Positions 23,400-32,220 are shown, counted from the stretch's first letter. The stretch: DNA of 64,000 nt from Actinomycetes bacterium (GCA_023461275.1 JAEYMI010000062.1:50537-114536); one strand, 5' to 3'. The notes: generated by a model from the letters alone, not told the origin. A program made the numbers and translations.

Positions 23400-24665
23400 T
23401 CACCCGGCCGGGGCGGGCGCGGGGGTGGCCACAGACTTGGGTGCGCTCTTCGGCGTGGCCGGCACCGACGATGTCTGTGGCGTGCCCTTGATGGCCGACA
23501 TCGACTTCCACGTCGGCCAGTCGTAGATCCAGTCGAAGATGTCGCCGTCGGCCTCGGACAACGCGATCCGGGTACCGGTAACCTCCACCGGGTCGCCGTA
23601 GATCGCGGTCTGGAAGTAGCGCTCCGCGTTCTCGAGCGAGAGGTTGATACACCCGTTGGTCACATTCGACGACCCTTGCACGCCAACGGTTTCGGGGTTG
23701 GCGTGGATGAACTCACCGTTGTTGGAGATGCGCACCGCCCAACGCTCGCGGATGTTGAAGTAACCCGCAGCCGGGTTGCTCATGTAGAACTCCTCGTGCT
23801 TTTCACTGACCACGTGGATGCCCGAGCGGGTGACGTTACGGTCGACGTCGCCCTCGCCGTAACTGCACGGCAGGGTCATCAGCGTCGCGCCGTTGCGGAC
23901 CACGGTGATCTGATGCGACGATGCCTCGGCTTTGACCACCTGAGGACGTCCGATGACGAAATCGCTGGTGACATCGGCCGCGCCGAAAGCGCCTTCGCCG
24001 TGATCGAGTCCGTAGAGTTTGGCGTCCATGTGCACCTTGGTGCCCGGCGCCCAATACTCACGCGGCCGCCAATGCACCCGCGACCCGTTGTCTTCGCCGA
24101 GCCAGGCCCAACTGCCCTCGGTCGGCGGAGTGGTGGTGATCGCCAACGCCTGCTCGACGGCTTCCTTGTTGGCGACGGTGCCGTCGAACTTGAGGATCAG
24201 CGGCGCGGCGATGCCGACCTCCTGACCGTCGGCGATGTTGACCACCACATTGAGCTCCGACGACGGCTTGAGCGTCGTGAAACTCCCGGTGATCGGCACG
24301 GTCAGTCTGTCGAGGCCGGTGGCGCTGCCCTGCCAGGTGTAGGTGGCCCCGTAGCCGAGGGGCTCGAGGATGGTGAACGTCGTCTGGTCCTTGGACAACG
24401 TCCCCTTCACCGCGCGCCCGCTGGGGTTGAGCAGTTTGACGTCGGGGTTGAGAACGCCTTTGTCGACGTGCACCGAGATCGTGGCGGTCGGGTTGGGTGG
24501 CGCGGCGTCGAGTGCGGGGGTGAACTGCACGCCGGCGGTGGGCTCTTTGGACTTCTGCGCCCCACCGTCGGTGCCACGGCCGCTGCATGCGGCCACCGCC
24601 ACCCCCACTACACCGATACCGGCAGCCGCGAGGATCGTGCGGCGGGTGGGGTCCTGAGTACTCAT
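23400..24665 (-). CDS. L,D-transpeptidase lipoprotein (LprQ/LdtMt5-like)
   Basis: 421 aa. Twin-Arg-containing signal (TRRTILAAAGIGVVGVAVAAC) ending in a lipobox Cys, so the protein is probably anchored outside the membrane. Two Ig-like domains follow, then a YkuD catalytic domain: the active-site block is GVQGSSNVTNGCINLS, with the nucleophile Cys and nearby conserved His (FIHANPETVG). It forms 3-3 peptidoglycan crosslinks. The Ala/Pro-rich C-terminal tail is typical of the LdtMt5 group. Start ATG 24665 gives the signal peptide; the longer frame is rejected. Convergent with the SDR. Confidence 0.92.
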   Translation of the reverse strand: MSTQDPTRRTILAAAGIGVVGVAVAACSGRGTDGGAQKSKEPTAGVQFTPALDAAPPNPTATISVHVDKGVLNPDVKLLNPSGRAVKGTLSKDQTTFTILEPLGYGATYTWQGSATGLDRLTVPITGSFTTLKPSSELNVVVNIADGQEVGIAAPLILKFDGTVANKEAVEQALAITTTPPTEGSWAWLGEDNGSRVHWRPREYWAPGTKVHMDAKLYGLDHGEGAFGAADVTSDFVIGRPQVVKAEASSHQITVVRNGATLMTLPCSYGEGDVDRNVTRSGIHVVSEKHEEFYMSNPAAGYFNIRERWAVRISNNGEFIHANPETVGVQGSSNVTNGCINLSLENAERYFQTAIYGDPVEVTGTRIALSEADGDIFDWIYDWPTWKSMSAIKGTPQTSSVPATPKSAPKSVATPAPAPAG

Positions 24666-24752
24666 CGCAGCTGATTTTACTGAAGCAAACTGGCAAGAAA
24701 CTGATCGTCGGTTCACGAATCGACAACAGATGTGTCGTGACGACGGTCGGCG

Positions 24753-25316
24753 TTACCGGGACAGATGCGCCCGGTTGCCATCGCGGTCGAAGATCGACAG
24801 CACCTCCACCGGTCCACCACGGGCTCCGATCGAGTGCGGGATCATCGTGTTGAACTCGGCCGCCTGGCCGGCGGGCACCAGCACCACGCGCTCGCCCAGC
24901 CGCAGCTCCGCTGTCCCGGAGATGACCATGAACCATTCCTTACCGGGATGAACGCGCAGGTCAGCGACATCGGATTGCCCGCCGGGTTCAATCCGCATCT
25001 TGGCGACCGACACGCCCTGCGGAGCGCCATCACGCGATAGCGGCCACACGGTGACTCCGGCGGACGCATGCGGGACCGGTCGGATGACGATGTCGGCGTC
25101 GTCGACCGGTTCAACCAGCTGGTCCAGCGTGGTGTCCAACGCCCGCGCGATGGCGACCAACTGGTCCAGCGCCACGCGACGATGTCCGGTCTCGATCCGG
25201 CTCAGCGTCGACGGACTCAGATCGCAGCGCGTCGCCAGGGAATCCAGCGTCCACCCTTGGGCGAGCCGTAGCCCGCGGATGCGCTGACGGACAATCGCGT
25301 CCAGTTCTTGCTCCAT
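24753..25316 (-). CDS. HTH (XRE) regulator with C-terminal cupin
   Basis: 187 aa: N-terminal helix-turn-helix (LRLAQGWTLDSLATRCDLSPSTLSRIETGHRRVALDQL) and a cupin domain (SDVADLRVHPGKEWFMVISGTAEL...AEFNTMIPHSIGARGG) that would bind a small effector. Architecture is that of MerR-independent XRE-cupin repressors such as those controlling amino-acid or redox genes. Start ATG 25316. It is divergent, 48 bp apart, from the methyltransferase/flavoprotein operon, which it probably regulates. Confidence 0.85.
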   Translation of the reverse strand: MEQELDAIVRQRIRGLRLAQGWTLDSLATRCDLSPSTLSRIETGHRRVALDQLVAIARALDTTLDQLVEPVDDADIVIRPVPHASAGVTVWPLSRDGAPQGVSVAKMRIEPGGQSDVADLRVHPGKEWFMVISGTAELRLGERVVLVPAGQAAEFNTMIPHSIGARGGPVEVLSIFDRDGNRAHLSR

Positions 25317-25364
25317 AGGCAAGACTATATGCGCTCGACGCAAACTACCGTTAACGTCGACGCC

Positions 25365-26234
25365 ATGGAGCACGATCACCACCGGCACGGCGCCGCCGGC
25401 CATTCCCACCACGCCACCACCACTCCCGACGCCATCGCGATGGCCGCTGTCCTCGATCTCGACGCTGCGGTGTGCGGCGAGTATCTCGACGCGGTGCCCC
25501 GACGCTTGGCCGAACTTCTCCCCGAGCGCACCGGCCTCGCGCCGATCACCGTTTTCGATCTCGGCTCGGGCACCGGCGTCGGATCAGTCGCACTGGCGCG
25601 CCGATTCCCCACCGCCGACATCGTTGCCCTCGACGCATCGGAGGAGTTGCTCCGCCGCACCCGGCAACGTGCTGACGACGCCGGCGTCGGAGATCGGGTA
25701 CGGACCGCCGTCGCCGACCTGGACTCCGCGCTGCCGACAGACATCACCCACGCCGACGTGGCCTGGGCGTCGTCGACGTTGCATCACTTCGCCGATCCGG
25801 ATGCCTTGCTGTGCTCAGTATTTGACGCACTGCGCCCCGGCGGCCTGCTCGCGATCGTCGAGATTGCCGAACTGCCGACATTCCTGCCACCGAACTCCCC
25901 CGACGCCGCCCTGGAACGACGCATCCAACCGTCGGCCGGCGGCGGCTGGCATGGCGACCTCGACTGGTCATCGACGATCCGCGACGCGGGCTTCGAGATC
26001 GTCGACACCCTCGACATCGTCACCAATCCAGACCAAACACCATCGGCGACAAACGATTATGCAGCCACCTGGCTCGGCCACATGCGTTCGTTCGCGTCCG
26101 ACTCGTGGACCGAGGAAGACCAGAGATCGTTGGATGCCCTTCTCTCCGATGATCATCCGTCATCACTGCGCCGGCGCGACGACCTCTCGGTACACGCCCG
26201 GCGCACCGCGTGGATCGCACGCAAGCCCGTCTGA
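25365..26234 (+). CDS. Class I SAM-dependent methyltransferase with His-rich N-terminus
   Basis: 289 aa. VFDLGSGTGVGSVALARRFP is motif I, then VALDASEELL and the WASSTLHHFADPDALL and LRPGGLLAIVEIAE blocks of class I methyltransferases. The first ~20 residues carry nine histidines (MEHDHHRHGAAGHSHH), suggesting metal binding. Substrate unknown. ATG 25365 chosen; ATG 25329 would add 12 residues. It heads an operon with the flavoprotein, opposite the cupin regulator. Confidence 0.85.
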   Translation: MEHDHHRHGAAGHSHHATTTPDAIAMAAVLDLDAAVCGEYLDAVPRRLAELLPERTGLAPITVFDLGSGTGVGSVALARRFPTADIVALDASEELLRRTRQRADDAGVGDRVRTAVADLDSALPTDITHADVAWASSTLHHFADPDALLCSVFDALRPGGLLAIVEIAELPTFLPPNSPDAALERRIQPSAGGGWHGDLDWSSTIRDAGFEIVDTLDIVTNPDQTPSATNDYAATWLGHMRSFASDSWTEEDQRSLDALLSDDHPSSLRRRDDLSVHARRTAWIARKPV

Positions 26235-26280
26235 ACCCCAACCAACTCGTCGTAAGTCCCACCGCCGCAAGGAGAACCTC

Positions 26281-27225
26281 ATGTCCACCAGCAATGTCGA
26301 CGTCGCCATCGTGGGCGGTGGCGCCGCCGGATTGAGTGGCGCCGTCGCGTTGGCCCGCTCGCTTCGCTCGGTGATCGTGCTCGACGCGGGACGGCCGCGC
26401 AATGCGCCCGCCTCGCATGCACACAATCTGCTCGGACGCGAGGGGATCTCACCGGCAGAACTTCTACAGACCGGGCGCATCGAGGCTGAACACTATGGCG
26501 CGCAACTTGTTTCCGCCGAGGTCACTGAGATCCGACGCACGCTCGCCGGCGCCGATCCGGCTTTCGCCCTAACCACCTCCGACGGTTCCACGATCCACGC
26601 CCGCCGACTGCTTCTGGCCACCGGACTTGTCGATGAGCTACCCGACGTCGACGGACTGCGCGAGCTCTGGGGTCGAGACGTCTTGCACTGTCCGTACTGT
26701 CACGGCTACGAAGTGCGCGGTCAACGGATCGGCATCCTCGGCACCGGTCCGATGGCCATGCACCAAACGCTGCTGTTCCGGCAGTTGAGCCCGCACGTCA
26801 CGCTGATCGATCACGGATTGCCCGAGCTGCCCGAGGACCAGCGCGCCCAACTCGATGCCCTTGGCATCAAGACTGTCGTCGGACCGGTGACTCGGCTCGA
26901 GGCCAGCGAGACCGGCCACCTGCGCGCGGCGATCCTCACCGATGGCACTCCGCTCGACCTCGACGCATTAGTGGTCGCACCCCGATTCATGGTGCGCGGC
27001 AATCTCTTCGAGTCACTCGGCGGCACCTTCGCCGAAGGCCCGATGGGACGCTTCATCCCCACCGAAATGGGAGGCAGGACGACTCTGCCCGGCGTGTGGG
27101 CCGCCGGGAATTGCGCCGACCTCGGTGCAATGGTCGGCGCGTCGGCCGCGGCGGGAATGCAGGCCGGCGCGATGATCAATGCCGACCTCGTCATGGTCGA
27201 CGCACAGACGGCCGTCGCGGCGTAA
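26281..27225 (+). CDS. Thioredoxin-reductase-like FAD-dependent oxidoreductase
   Basis: 314 aa. FAD-binding VAIVGGGAAGLSGAVALAR, the redox pair CPYC (HCPYCHGYEV), the NAD(P) segment IGILGTGPMAM and the C-terminal AAGNCAD motif. The cofactor pattern is that of the TrxB-like family also used for small disulfide substrates such as holothin or gliotoxin. Length is that of TrxB. AAGGAGAA upstream gives a strong ribosome site. Co-transcribed with the methyltransferase (46 bp apart): together the pair could methylate and oxidise/reduce one small molecule. Confidence 0.9.
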   Translation: MSTSNVDVAIVGGGAAGLSGAVALARSLRSVIVLDAGRPRNAPASHAHNLLGREGISPAELLQTGRIEAEHYGAQLVSAEVTEIRRTLAGADPAFALTTSDGSTIHARRLLLATGLVDELPDVDGLRELWGRDVLHCPYCHGYEVRGQRIGILGTGPMAMHQTLLFRQLSPHVTLIDHGLPELPEDQRAQLDALGIKTVVGPVTRLEASETGHLRAAILTDGTPLDLDALVVAPRFMVRGNLFESLGGTFAEGPMGRFIPTEMGGRTTLPGVWAAGNCADLGAMVGASAAAGMQAGAMINADLVMVDAQTAVAA

Positions 27226-27270
27226 GTCAACTGTCCACGCTCGGCCGTACCTCTACTTGACTCCAGCAAG

Positions 27271-27301
27271 CAATAGTAGACTTCTAGCATGTCTACTATT
27301 G
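27271..27301. promoter_or_regulatory. Palindrome overlapping the antitoxin start codon
   Basis: CAATAGTAGAC (27271-27281) and GTCTACTATTG (27291-27301) are perfect 11-bp arms around TTCTAGCAT. The antitoxin ATG is at 27289-27291, inside the palindrome. This is the expected place for autorepression by the antitoxin or toxin-antitoxin complex, and a hairpin would also hide the start codon. Confidence 0.75.
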
Positions 27302-27573
27302 GAATAGCAGAACTGAGTCATAGAGGGTCTGAGCTGGTCCGACTCGTCGAAGAGGAGGGCGCCGAGTTTGATCTCACCCGGCAAGGCCGCGACATCGGAG
27401 TCGTCTTGACCCGCAGGAGTCGACTGCAGTCCATCCCCACCGCGAGCCTCGCGGAGCTGTCTGCCGCGCTCGGCGAGAACCAACTCAGCGCCGAGCAGAT
27501 TGAGTCCCGGCTGGCAGACGTTCAGCAAGGTCGCGACTCCTCGGGTGAGGTATCCGGTGCTCGTTCATCTTGA
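27289..27573 (+). CDS. Type II antitoxin, Phd/YefM-like
   Basis: 94 aa. Begins MSTIGIAELSHRGSELVRLVEEEGAEFDLTRQGRDIGVVL, the fold of Phd/YefM-type DNA-binding antitoxins that form the operator-binding dimer; the C-terminal part would wrap the toxin. It overlaps the toxin gene by 17 bp and has an operator palindrome at its start. Confidence 0.85.
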   Translation: MSTIGIAELSHRGSELVRLVEEEGAEFDLTRQGRDIGVVLTRRSRLQSIPTASLAELSAALGENQLSAEQIESRLADVQQGRDSSGEVSGARSS

Positions 27574-27952
27574 TACGAACGTCCTCATTCGTGGGTTGCC
27601 CGGGAACTCATCCCTTTCCGAAGGCGACACCACCCAGATCAGTTCCATCGTCTACGCGGAGTTCCTTGAGGGCCTGAACAGTTCTGATCCGGGCATCGTT
27701 GTCGCAACCCAGAAACAGGTCAGCGCCCTGGACGACCTCTATCGCGGAGGTGTGCCTTTCGACGGGACCACCGCCCGGCTATACCAACTCATTTCCGGCG
27801 TAACACTGAGATCCGGCAAGTCGAGTCGGAGGCGACGCATCGACCTCATGATCGCCGCAACCGCGATCCAGCACTCAGCAGCCTTGGCCACCTACAACCC
27901 ACAGGACTTCGCCGGACTGGGTGACGCACTGCAGGTAGTCAGCTTGTCGTAG
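27557..27952 (+). CDS. PIN-domain toxin (VapC-like ribonuclease)
   Basis: 131 aa. Acidic PIN residues: LDTNVLIRG (first Asp), SSIVYAEFLEGL (Glu), RRRRIDLMIAATA (Asp) and YNPQDF. VapC-type toxins cut specific RNAs (tRNA or rRNA loops) when freed from the antitoxin. GTG 27557 has GAGG 6 nt upstream and gives full motif 1; the open frame starts earlier but without support. Together with the antitoxin this is a complete type II TA module. Confidence 0.85.
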   Translation: MLVHLDTNVLIRGLPGNSSLSEGDTTQISSIVYAEFLEGLNSSDPGIVVATQKQVSALDDLYRGGVPFDGTTARLYQLISGVTLRSGKSSRRRRIDLMIAATAIQHSAALATYNPQDFAGLGDALQVVSLS

Positions 27953-27982
27953 ACGAACTGTCACAAAGGATCCGGGGCAATC

Positions 27983-28660
27983 CTAGCCCGGGAAGCCGTC
28001 GAGAACCGTTCTGCTGGAAGATAGTCCGAGCCTCGTAGCACCTGCAGCGATCAGCTCCGCGGCGAACTCCGCGGTGCGGATACCACCGCTGGCCTTCACC
28101 CCCACCGACGGTCCGACGGCCTCGCGCATCAGACGCACCGCCTCCACGGACGCACCGCCGGAGGGATGAAAACCGGTGGAGGTCTTGACATATCCGGCCC
28201 CGGCGGCCACCGCTCGACGGCACACCTCCGCCAACGTCTCGGGCCCGGCAAGCTCCAGCAGCGCCGCCGATTCGACGATCACCTTGAGCACCACGCTGTC
28301 GCCGACGGCCTCCCGGACCGTGAGCACGTCAGCGAACACCTCGTCGAAGTCTCCGGCAACCGCCGCCCCGACGTCGATCACCATGTCGACCTCGTCGGCG
28401 CCAGAATCGGCCGCGAGGCGCGCCTCAGCCGCTTTCACCAACGAATGGTGCTTACCCGACGGGAATCCGGCCACCACACAGCTCTTCTGCCGGCCGGTGT
28501 CGATCGGCAGCATCGACGGCGACAGGCACACCGCGTACACGCCGAGATCTGCGGCCTCGGCAATGGTGGCCAGCGCATCGGCGCGGGTGGCTTCGGGCTT
28601 GAGCAGGGTGTGGTCGATGAGGGCCGCGACATCGGTGCGGGTGAGGTCGGTGTTCAGCAC
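27983..28660 (-). CDS. deoC: Deoxyribose-phosphate aldolase
   Basis: 225 aa, class I aldolase that splits deoxyribose-5-phosphate in deoxynucleoside salvage. ALIDHTLLKPEAT is the family start, KVIVESAAL carries the catalytic Lys, and YVKTSTGFHPSGGAS the Schiff-base Lys region; VKASGGIRTAE follows. Length matches the mycobacterial enzyme. GTG 28660; the long upstream open frame is antisense to purU. Divergent from purU with 27 bp between starts. Confidence 0.95.
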   Translation of the reverse strand: MLNTDLTRTDVAALIDHTLLKPEATRADALATIAEAADLGVYAVCLSPSMLPIDTGRQKSCVVAGFPSGKHHSLVKAAEARLAADSGADEVDMVIDVGAAVAGDFDEVFADVLTVREAVGDSVVLKVIVESAALLELAGPETLAEVCRRAVAAGAGYVKTSTGFHPSGGASVEAVRLMREAVGPSVGVKASGGIRTAEFAAELIAAGATRLGLSSSRTVLDGFPG

Positions 28661-28687
28661 AGTGACGAGCTTGGCACACTGGGAGTC

Positions 28688-29575
28688 GTGAGTTCGATTC
28701 CCGGTCCGGCCGCCGACGCCCGCTACGTCCTCGCGTTGGGCTGCCCCGACCGCACCGGCATCGTCGCGAGCATCTCCGGTTTCCTCGCCGATATCGGCGG
28801 CTGGATCACCGAGGCCGCCTACCATTCCGACCCCGAGACCGGCTGGTTCTTCACCCGCCAGGCCATCCGTGCGGATTCGGTGGCCCTCGACATCGACCAG
28901 GTCCGGCAGCGCTTCGCCGACGAGGTGGCCGCCGACCTCGGCCCCGACACCGAGTGGCGCCTCACCGACACCAGCCGACCCAAGTCCGCCGTGCTGCTGG
29001 TGAGCAAGGAAAGCCACTGCCTGGTCGATCTGCTCGGCCGCGCTCACCGTCGAGAACTGCCCGCCGAGGTGGCGGCGGTGATCGGAAACCATCCCGAACT
29101 CGAGGAGCTGACCACCCGCTTCGAGGTGCCGTTCCACCTGGTGCCGTTCGCTGCCGAACGCAAGGCCGAGTCGTTCGCCGAGGTGTCGCGCATCGTCGAC
29201 GGTTATGCCCCCGACGCGGTGGTGCTGGCGCGGTTCATGCAGATCCTGCCGCCGCAGCTGTGTACGGCATGGGCCGGCCGCGCCATCAACATCCACCACA
29301 GCTTCCTGCCCAGCTTCATCGGCGCGCGCCCGTATCACCAGGCCTTCGCCCGGGGCGTGAAGTTGATCGGCGCGACCTGCCACTACGTCACCGCCGACCT
29401 CGACGCCGGGCCGATCATCGAACAGGACGTGATCCGCATCGACCACGGCGACAGCGTCGCCGACATGGTGCGCCAGGGCCGCGACATCGAAACCCTGGTT
29501 CTCGCACGGGGTTTGCGATGGCACCTTGAGGACCGTGTGCTGGTGCACGGGCGTAAGACCGTCGTTTTCAACTGA
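28688..29575 (+). CDS. purU: Formyltetrahydrofolate deformylase
   Basis: 295 aa. N-terminal ACT domain (GCPDRTGIVASISGFLAD) and a C-terminal formyltransferase domain with NIHHSFLPSF and GATCHYVTADLDAGPIIEQD. It hydrolyses 10-formyl-THF to formate and THF, balancing one-carbon pools and supplying formate to PurT. Full family length. GTG 28688 is the only start near the divergent deoC gene. Followed by a strong terminator. Confidence 0.95.
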   Translation: MSSIPGPAADARYVLALGCPDRTGIVASISGFLADIGGWITEAAYHSDPETGWFFTRQAIRADSVALDIDQVRQRFADEVAADLGPDTEWRLTDTSRPKSAVLLVSKESHCLVDLLGRAHRRELPAEVAAVIGNHPELEELTTRFEVPFHLVPFAAERKAESFAEVSRIVDGYAPDAVVLARFMQILPPQLCTAWAGRAINIHHSFLPSFIGARPYHQAFARGVKLIGATCHYVTADLDAGPIIEQDVIRIDHGDSVADMVRQGRDIETLVLARGLRWHLEDRVLVHGRKTVVFN

Positions 29576-29585
29576 GCCGTTTTTC

Positions 29586-29626
29586 AAAGGTCGTCCCCGG
29601 GAAGAATCCCGGGGGGCGACCTTTTT
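29586..29626. terminator. Bidirectional hairpin between purU and the repeat lipoprotein gene
   Basis: AAAGGTCGTCCCCGGG (29586-29601) pairs with CCCGGGG..CGACCTTT, followed on the plus strand by TTTTTA. The stem is long, with a small bulge. It lies 11 bp past purU and 30 bp past the convergent lipoprotein gene, so it can serve both. Confidence 0.8.
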
Positions 29627-29656
29627 AGCCCAGATCCGACGAGCGCTGGAATCCGG

Positions 29657-30184
29657 TCAGTTGTTGCCGTTCTCGTTCGGGTCGGTTCCCGCACCATGGT
29701 TGGGATTGGTGCAGACAGTGCCCTCACAATTGCTCGAGTCCCCACCGTTCTGATTCGGATCGGTACCCGCGCCGTGATTGGGATTGGTGCACGCCGTACC
29801 CTCACAATTGCTCGAATCTCCGCCATTCCCGTTCGGATCGGTACCGGCGCCGTGATTGGGATTGGTGCAGACCGTACCCTCACAATTACTCGAGTCCCCA
29901 CCATTCTCGTTCGGGTTGGTACCCGCACCGTGGTTGGGATTGGTACACACCGTTCCTTCGCAGGTGCCACCAGTGCCCGCGCCACTATTGTTCGTGCCGT
30001 TGCTCTCATTGTTCGGTGCGGCGGGTGCGGCGGGTGCGGATGAAGCCGGTGGCGTCGAGGGCGGTGGAGACGACGACGTCGTCGACGAGCTGGAAGACGC
30101 GGGTGGCGTCGACGAATCACTCGAACATGCCGATCCCAGCACCGCCAGCAGTAGAATGCCGATCATCGCGACAATTCGTTTCAT
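29657..30184 (-). CDS. Repeat-containing lipoprotein with four Cys-pair repeats
   Basis: 175 aa. Signal and lipobox (LLLAVLGSACSSD), then a Ser/Pro/Ala linker, then four near-identical repeats of ~26 residues, each CEGTVCTNPNHGAGTDPN plus a Gly/Asp/Ser spacer; the last is shortened. Each repeat has a CxxxxC pair that could form a disulfide or bind metal. No family is recognised. Start ATG 30184, with AAAGG 7 nt upstream. It is convergent with purU. The repeats are 78 bp in DNA, so copy number may vary between strains. Confidence 0.75.
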   Translation of the reverse strand: MKRIVAMIGILLLAVLGSACSSDSSTPPASSSSSTTSSSPPPSTPPASSAPAAPAAPNNESNGTNNSGAGTGGTCEGTVCTNPNHGAGTNPNENGGDSSNCEGTVCTNPNHGAGTDPNGNGGDSSNCEGTACTNPNHGAGTDPNQNGGDSSNCEGTVCTNPNHGAGTDPNENGNN

Positions 30185-30349
30185 CACACACCTTTTCGGG
30201 TCGTCCACACGTGGCGTACCGGGTCGTACGCACAACAAACGCAATTCAACAAGAACGATCCTCAATCTGATGACGTGAATGCCGACGACGATGAGAACTT
30301 GTACTTCCACAATCAACTATTGGCATGGACACGAATACGGGGAGAGTGA

Positions 30350-31264
30350 ATGACGATTGCCGCACCCACGCTGGATTTGCGTCGCCTCGAGCAGTTCTTG
30401 ATGGTGACGCAATTGGGCTCGGTCAGCGCTGCGGCGGATCATTTCGGCTTTTCCCAGCAGGCGCTCAGCTCGTCGATTCGTCAGCTCGAACGCAATATCG
30501 GCGTGGCACTGTTCGATCGGGACAGGCGATCGCTGCGACTCACCGCCGCAGGCGAGGAGCTTCGCACGCAGGCGCCCATGTTGTTGGCCGCGACCGCGCA
30601 TGCGGTGAAAACAGCAATTGACGCGGCCAACAACGAACGACGCGAGTTCCGGGTCGGCCGCACTCCGGCCATCACCTCAGAGGAGAGTTACCGCTATCTC
30701 GAATCCGTACGGAACAGTGATCCGACGCTATCGGTCACCGTTCTTGAAATCTTCCCGTCCCAAATCGAGGGCTTGCTACAGGACGGAACGATCGATGTCG
30801 CGCTACGGCGGGGTCCGATGAGTCAACCTGCGTTGGCATCGGCCGTCATCGGCTCCGACCAGCTGAACGTGGCAATGCGCAGCTCCCATCCCCTGGCCAC
30901 GCGCTCAACGCTGAGCTTGCGCGAGTTGGCCGACGAGACGTTCATCGTGTGGGCACCACCGGGCCGATCGTGTTACACCGATCATCTGGTGTCCGAATGC
31001 CGACGGCACGGCATCGACCCGATCCTGCGCGTCAACCACATTCAGGGCACCCGGCCGGAGACCGCGGTCGCCGACAACACCTGCATCGCCTTTGTCACCG
31101 CCGCCCCGGGAACCGCACTCGACGGAGCGGTGCGGATCATCGCGCTCGAAGAGGACATGCGCGCACCGGTGCAGGCACTGTGGCTCCCACACATTCGCTC
31201 CGCGCCACTCGACGCCCTGGTCGCCACGGAAACGACGACATCCGACGACGGTGGGCAACAGTGA
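30350..31264 (+). CDS. LysR-family transcriptional regulator 1
   Basis: 304 aa. Winged-helix domain at residues ~10-70 (DLRRLEQFLMVTQLGSVSAAADHFGFSQQALSSSIRQLE) and a periplasmic-binding-like effector domain. Start ATG 30350 with GGGGAG upstream. Its stop overlaps the start of a second LysR gene (GTGA). The target cannot be inferred: LysR genes usually regulate a divergent gene, and the divergent neighbour here is the repeat lipoprotein. Confidence 0.88.
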   Translation: MTIAAPTLDLRRLEQFLMVTQLGSVSAAADHFGFSQQALSSSIRQLERNIGVALFDRDRRSLRLTAAGEELRTQAPMLLAATAHAVKTAIDAANNERREFRVGRTPAITSEESYRYLESVRNSDPTLSVTVLEIFPSQIEGLLQDGTIDVALRRGPMSQPALASAVIGSDQLNVAMRSSHPLATRSTLSLRELADETFIVWAPPGRSCYTDHLVSECRRHGIDPILRVNHIQGTRPETAVADNTCIAFVTAAPGTALDGAVRIIALEEDMRAPVQALWLPHIRSAPLDALVATETTTSDDGGQQ

Positions 31265-32220
31265 CCGCGGAGACAGCCCAACCCAACTGGAATGCCGAGC
31301 CGGCACCACCGTCGTCGAATGGTACGGTCGCGCCAGCTGATTTGAATCGGCTGTACCACTTCACATGTGCGGTCGAGGCGGGCACCATCACCGCCGCCGC
31401 CCAACAGGTCTTCCTCACCCAGCAGGCGTTGTCGATCTCAACCCGACAACTCGAGCAAGATCTCGGCGTCACGCTGTTCGACCGCACCGGCCGCGGATTG
31501 GTGACCACCCCCGCCGGTGCCAGCCTCTACACCGGGGCGACCGCGATACTTGCCGCGACCGACAACATCGTCCGCCGACTGCGCGTCACGGCCGCGGGGA
31601 AGCGGCCGGAATTCGTCATCGGGTACACGCCAGACCTGTCTGCAGCCGATGCGTTCACCCTTGCCGACGCTGTCGTCGACGAGGATCCACTGCAACCGAT
31701 CAGCGCACAACCATTGTCCACCAACGCCATTCGAGCTCAACTCCGATCCGGGGAGATCGATTTGGGGCTGTGCCTCGGCGGCTATCCCTACCCTGACATC
31801 ATCGGTGCCATGGTGGGTGTGCGGACTCTACGCTTGGCCATCCGCGCCGAGCATGAACTGGCCAACCGACCGGTCATCGAACTCGCCGACCTGCGCAATG
31901 TGCCGATCGTGGTGTCCGAGCCCGAGCAAACGTCGTCGATCACCGACTACGTTGTGTCGCATTGTCGACGCAGCGGGTGGGAACCCAGGCTGATCGTGAG
32001 CCCGCTGCGCGGCGCCCCGCCGGCGGTCGCGCTGCGTCGCCATCCGCAGGCGTGCACGTTCGTCACTGACGCCGTCGACCAATCGGGACCCGACGACGGC
32101 GTAGTGGTCCGATCCGTCGCCGATCCACCCGTCATCCCCATCCAGGTGTCATGGCTCCCGCACACGAGCTCGCCCATTCGCGATCTGATCCTGGCTCGCA
32201 ACGAGCTATTTGCCGAATAG
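31261..32220 (+). CDS. LysR-family transcriptional regulator 2
   Basis: 319 aa. N-terminal extension rich in Pro/Ala (~20 aa), then the LysR HTH (DLNRLYHFTCAVEAGTITAAAQQVFLTQQALSISTRQLE) and effector domain. GTG 31261 overlaps the LysR 1 stop by 4 bp. The two are diverged paralogues: the HTH shares the ...QQALS.S.RQLE pattern. Coupled tandem LysR genes suggest a heteromer or a duplicated switch. Confidence 0.88.
   Translation: MTAETAQPNWNAEPAPPSSNGTVAPADLNRLYHFTCAVEAGTITAAAQQVFLTQQALSISTRQLEQDLGVTLFDRTGRGLVTTPAGASLYTGATAILAATDNIVRRLRVTAAGKRPEFVIGYTPDLSAADAFTLADAVVDEDPLQPISAQPLSTNAIRAQLRSGEIDLGLCLGGYPYPDIIGAMVGVRTLRLAIRAEHELANRPVIELADLRNVPIVVSEPEQTSSITDYVVSHCRRSGWEPRLIVSPLRGAPPAVALRRHPQACTFVTDAVDQSGPDDGVVVRSVADPPVIPIQVSWLPHTSSPIRDLILARNELFAE

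Noticed and set aside
28661..29587. N-terminal extension of deoC (534-aa ORF)
   Set aside because: Antisense of purU; DeoC homologues begin near GTG 28660.
29590..30120. 178-aa Arg/Pro-rich ORF opposite the repeat lipoprotein
   Set aside because: Same-strand shadow of a gene with GC-rich repeats; no start or motif support.
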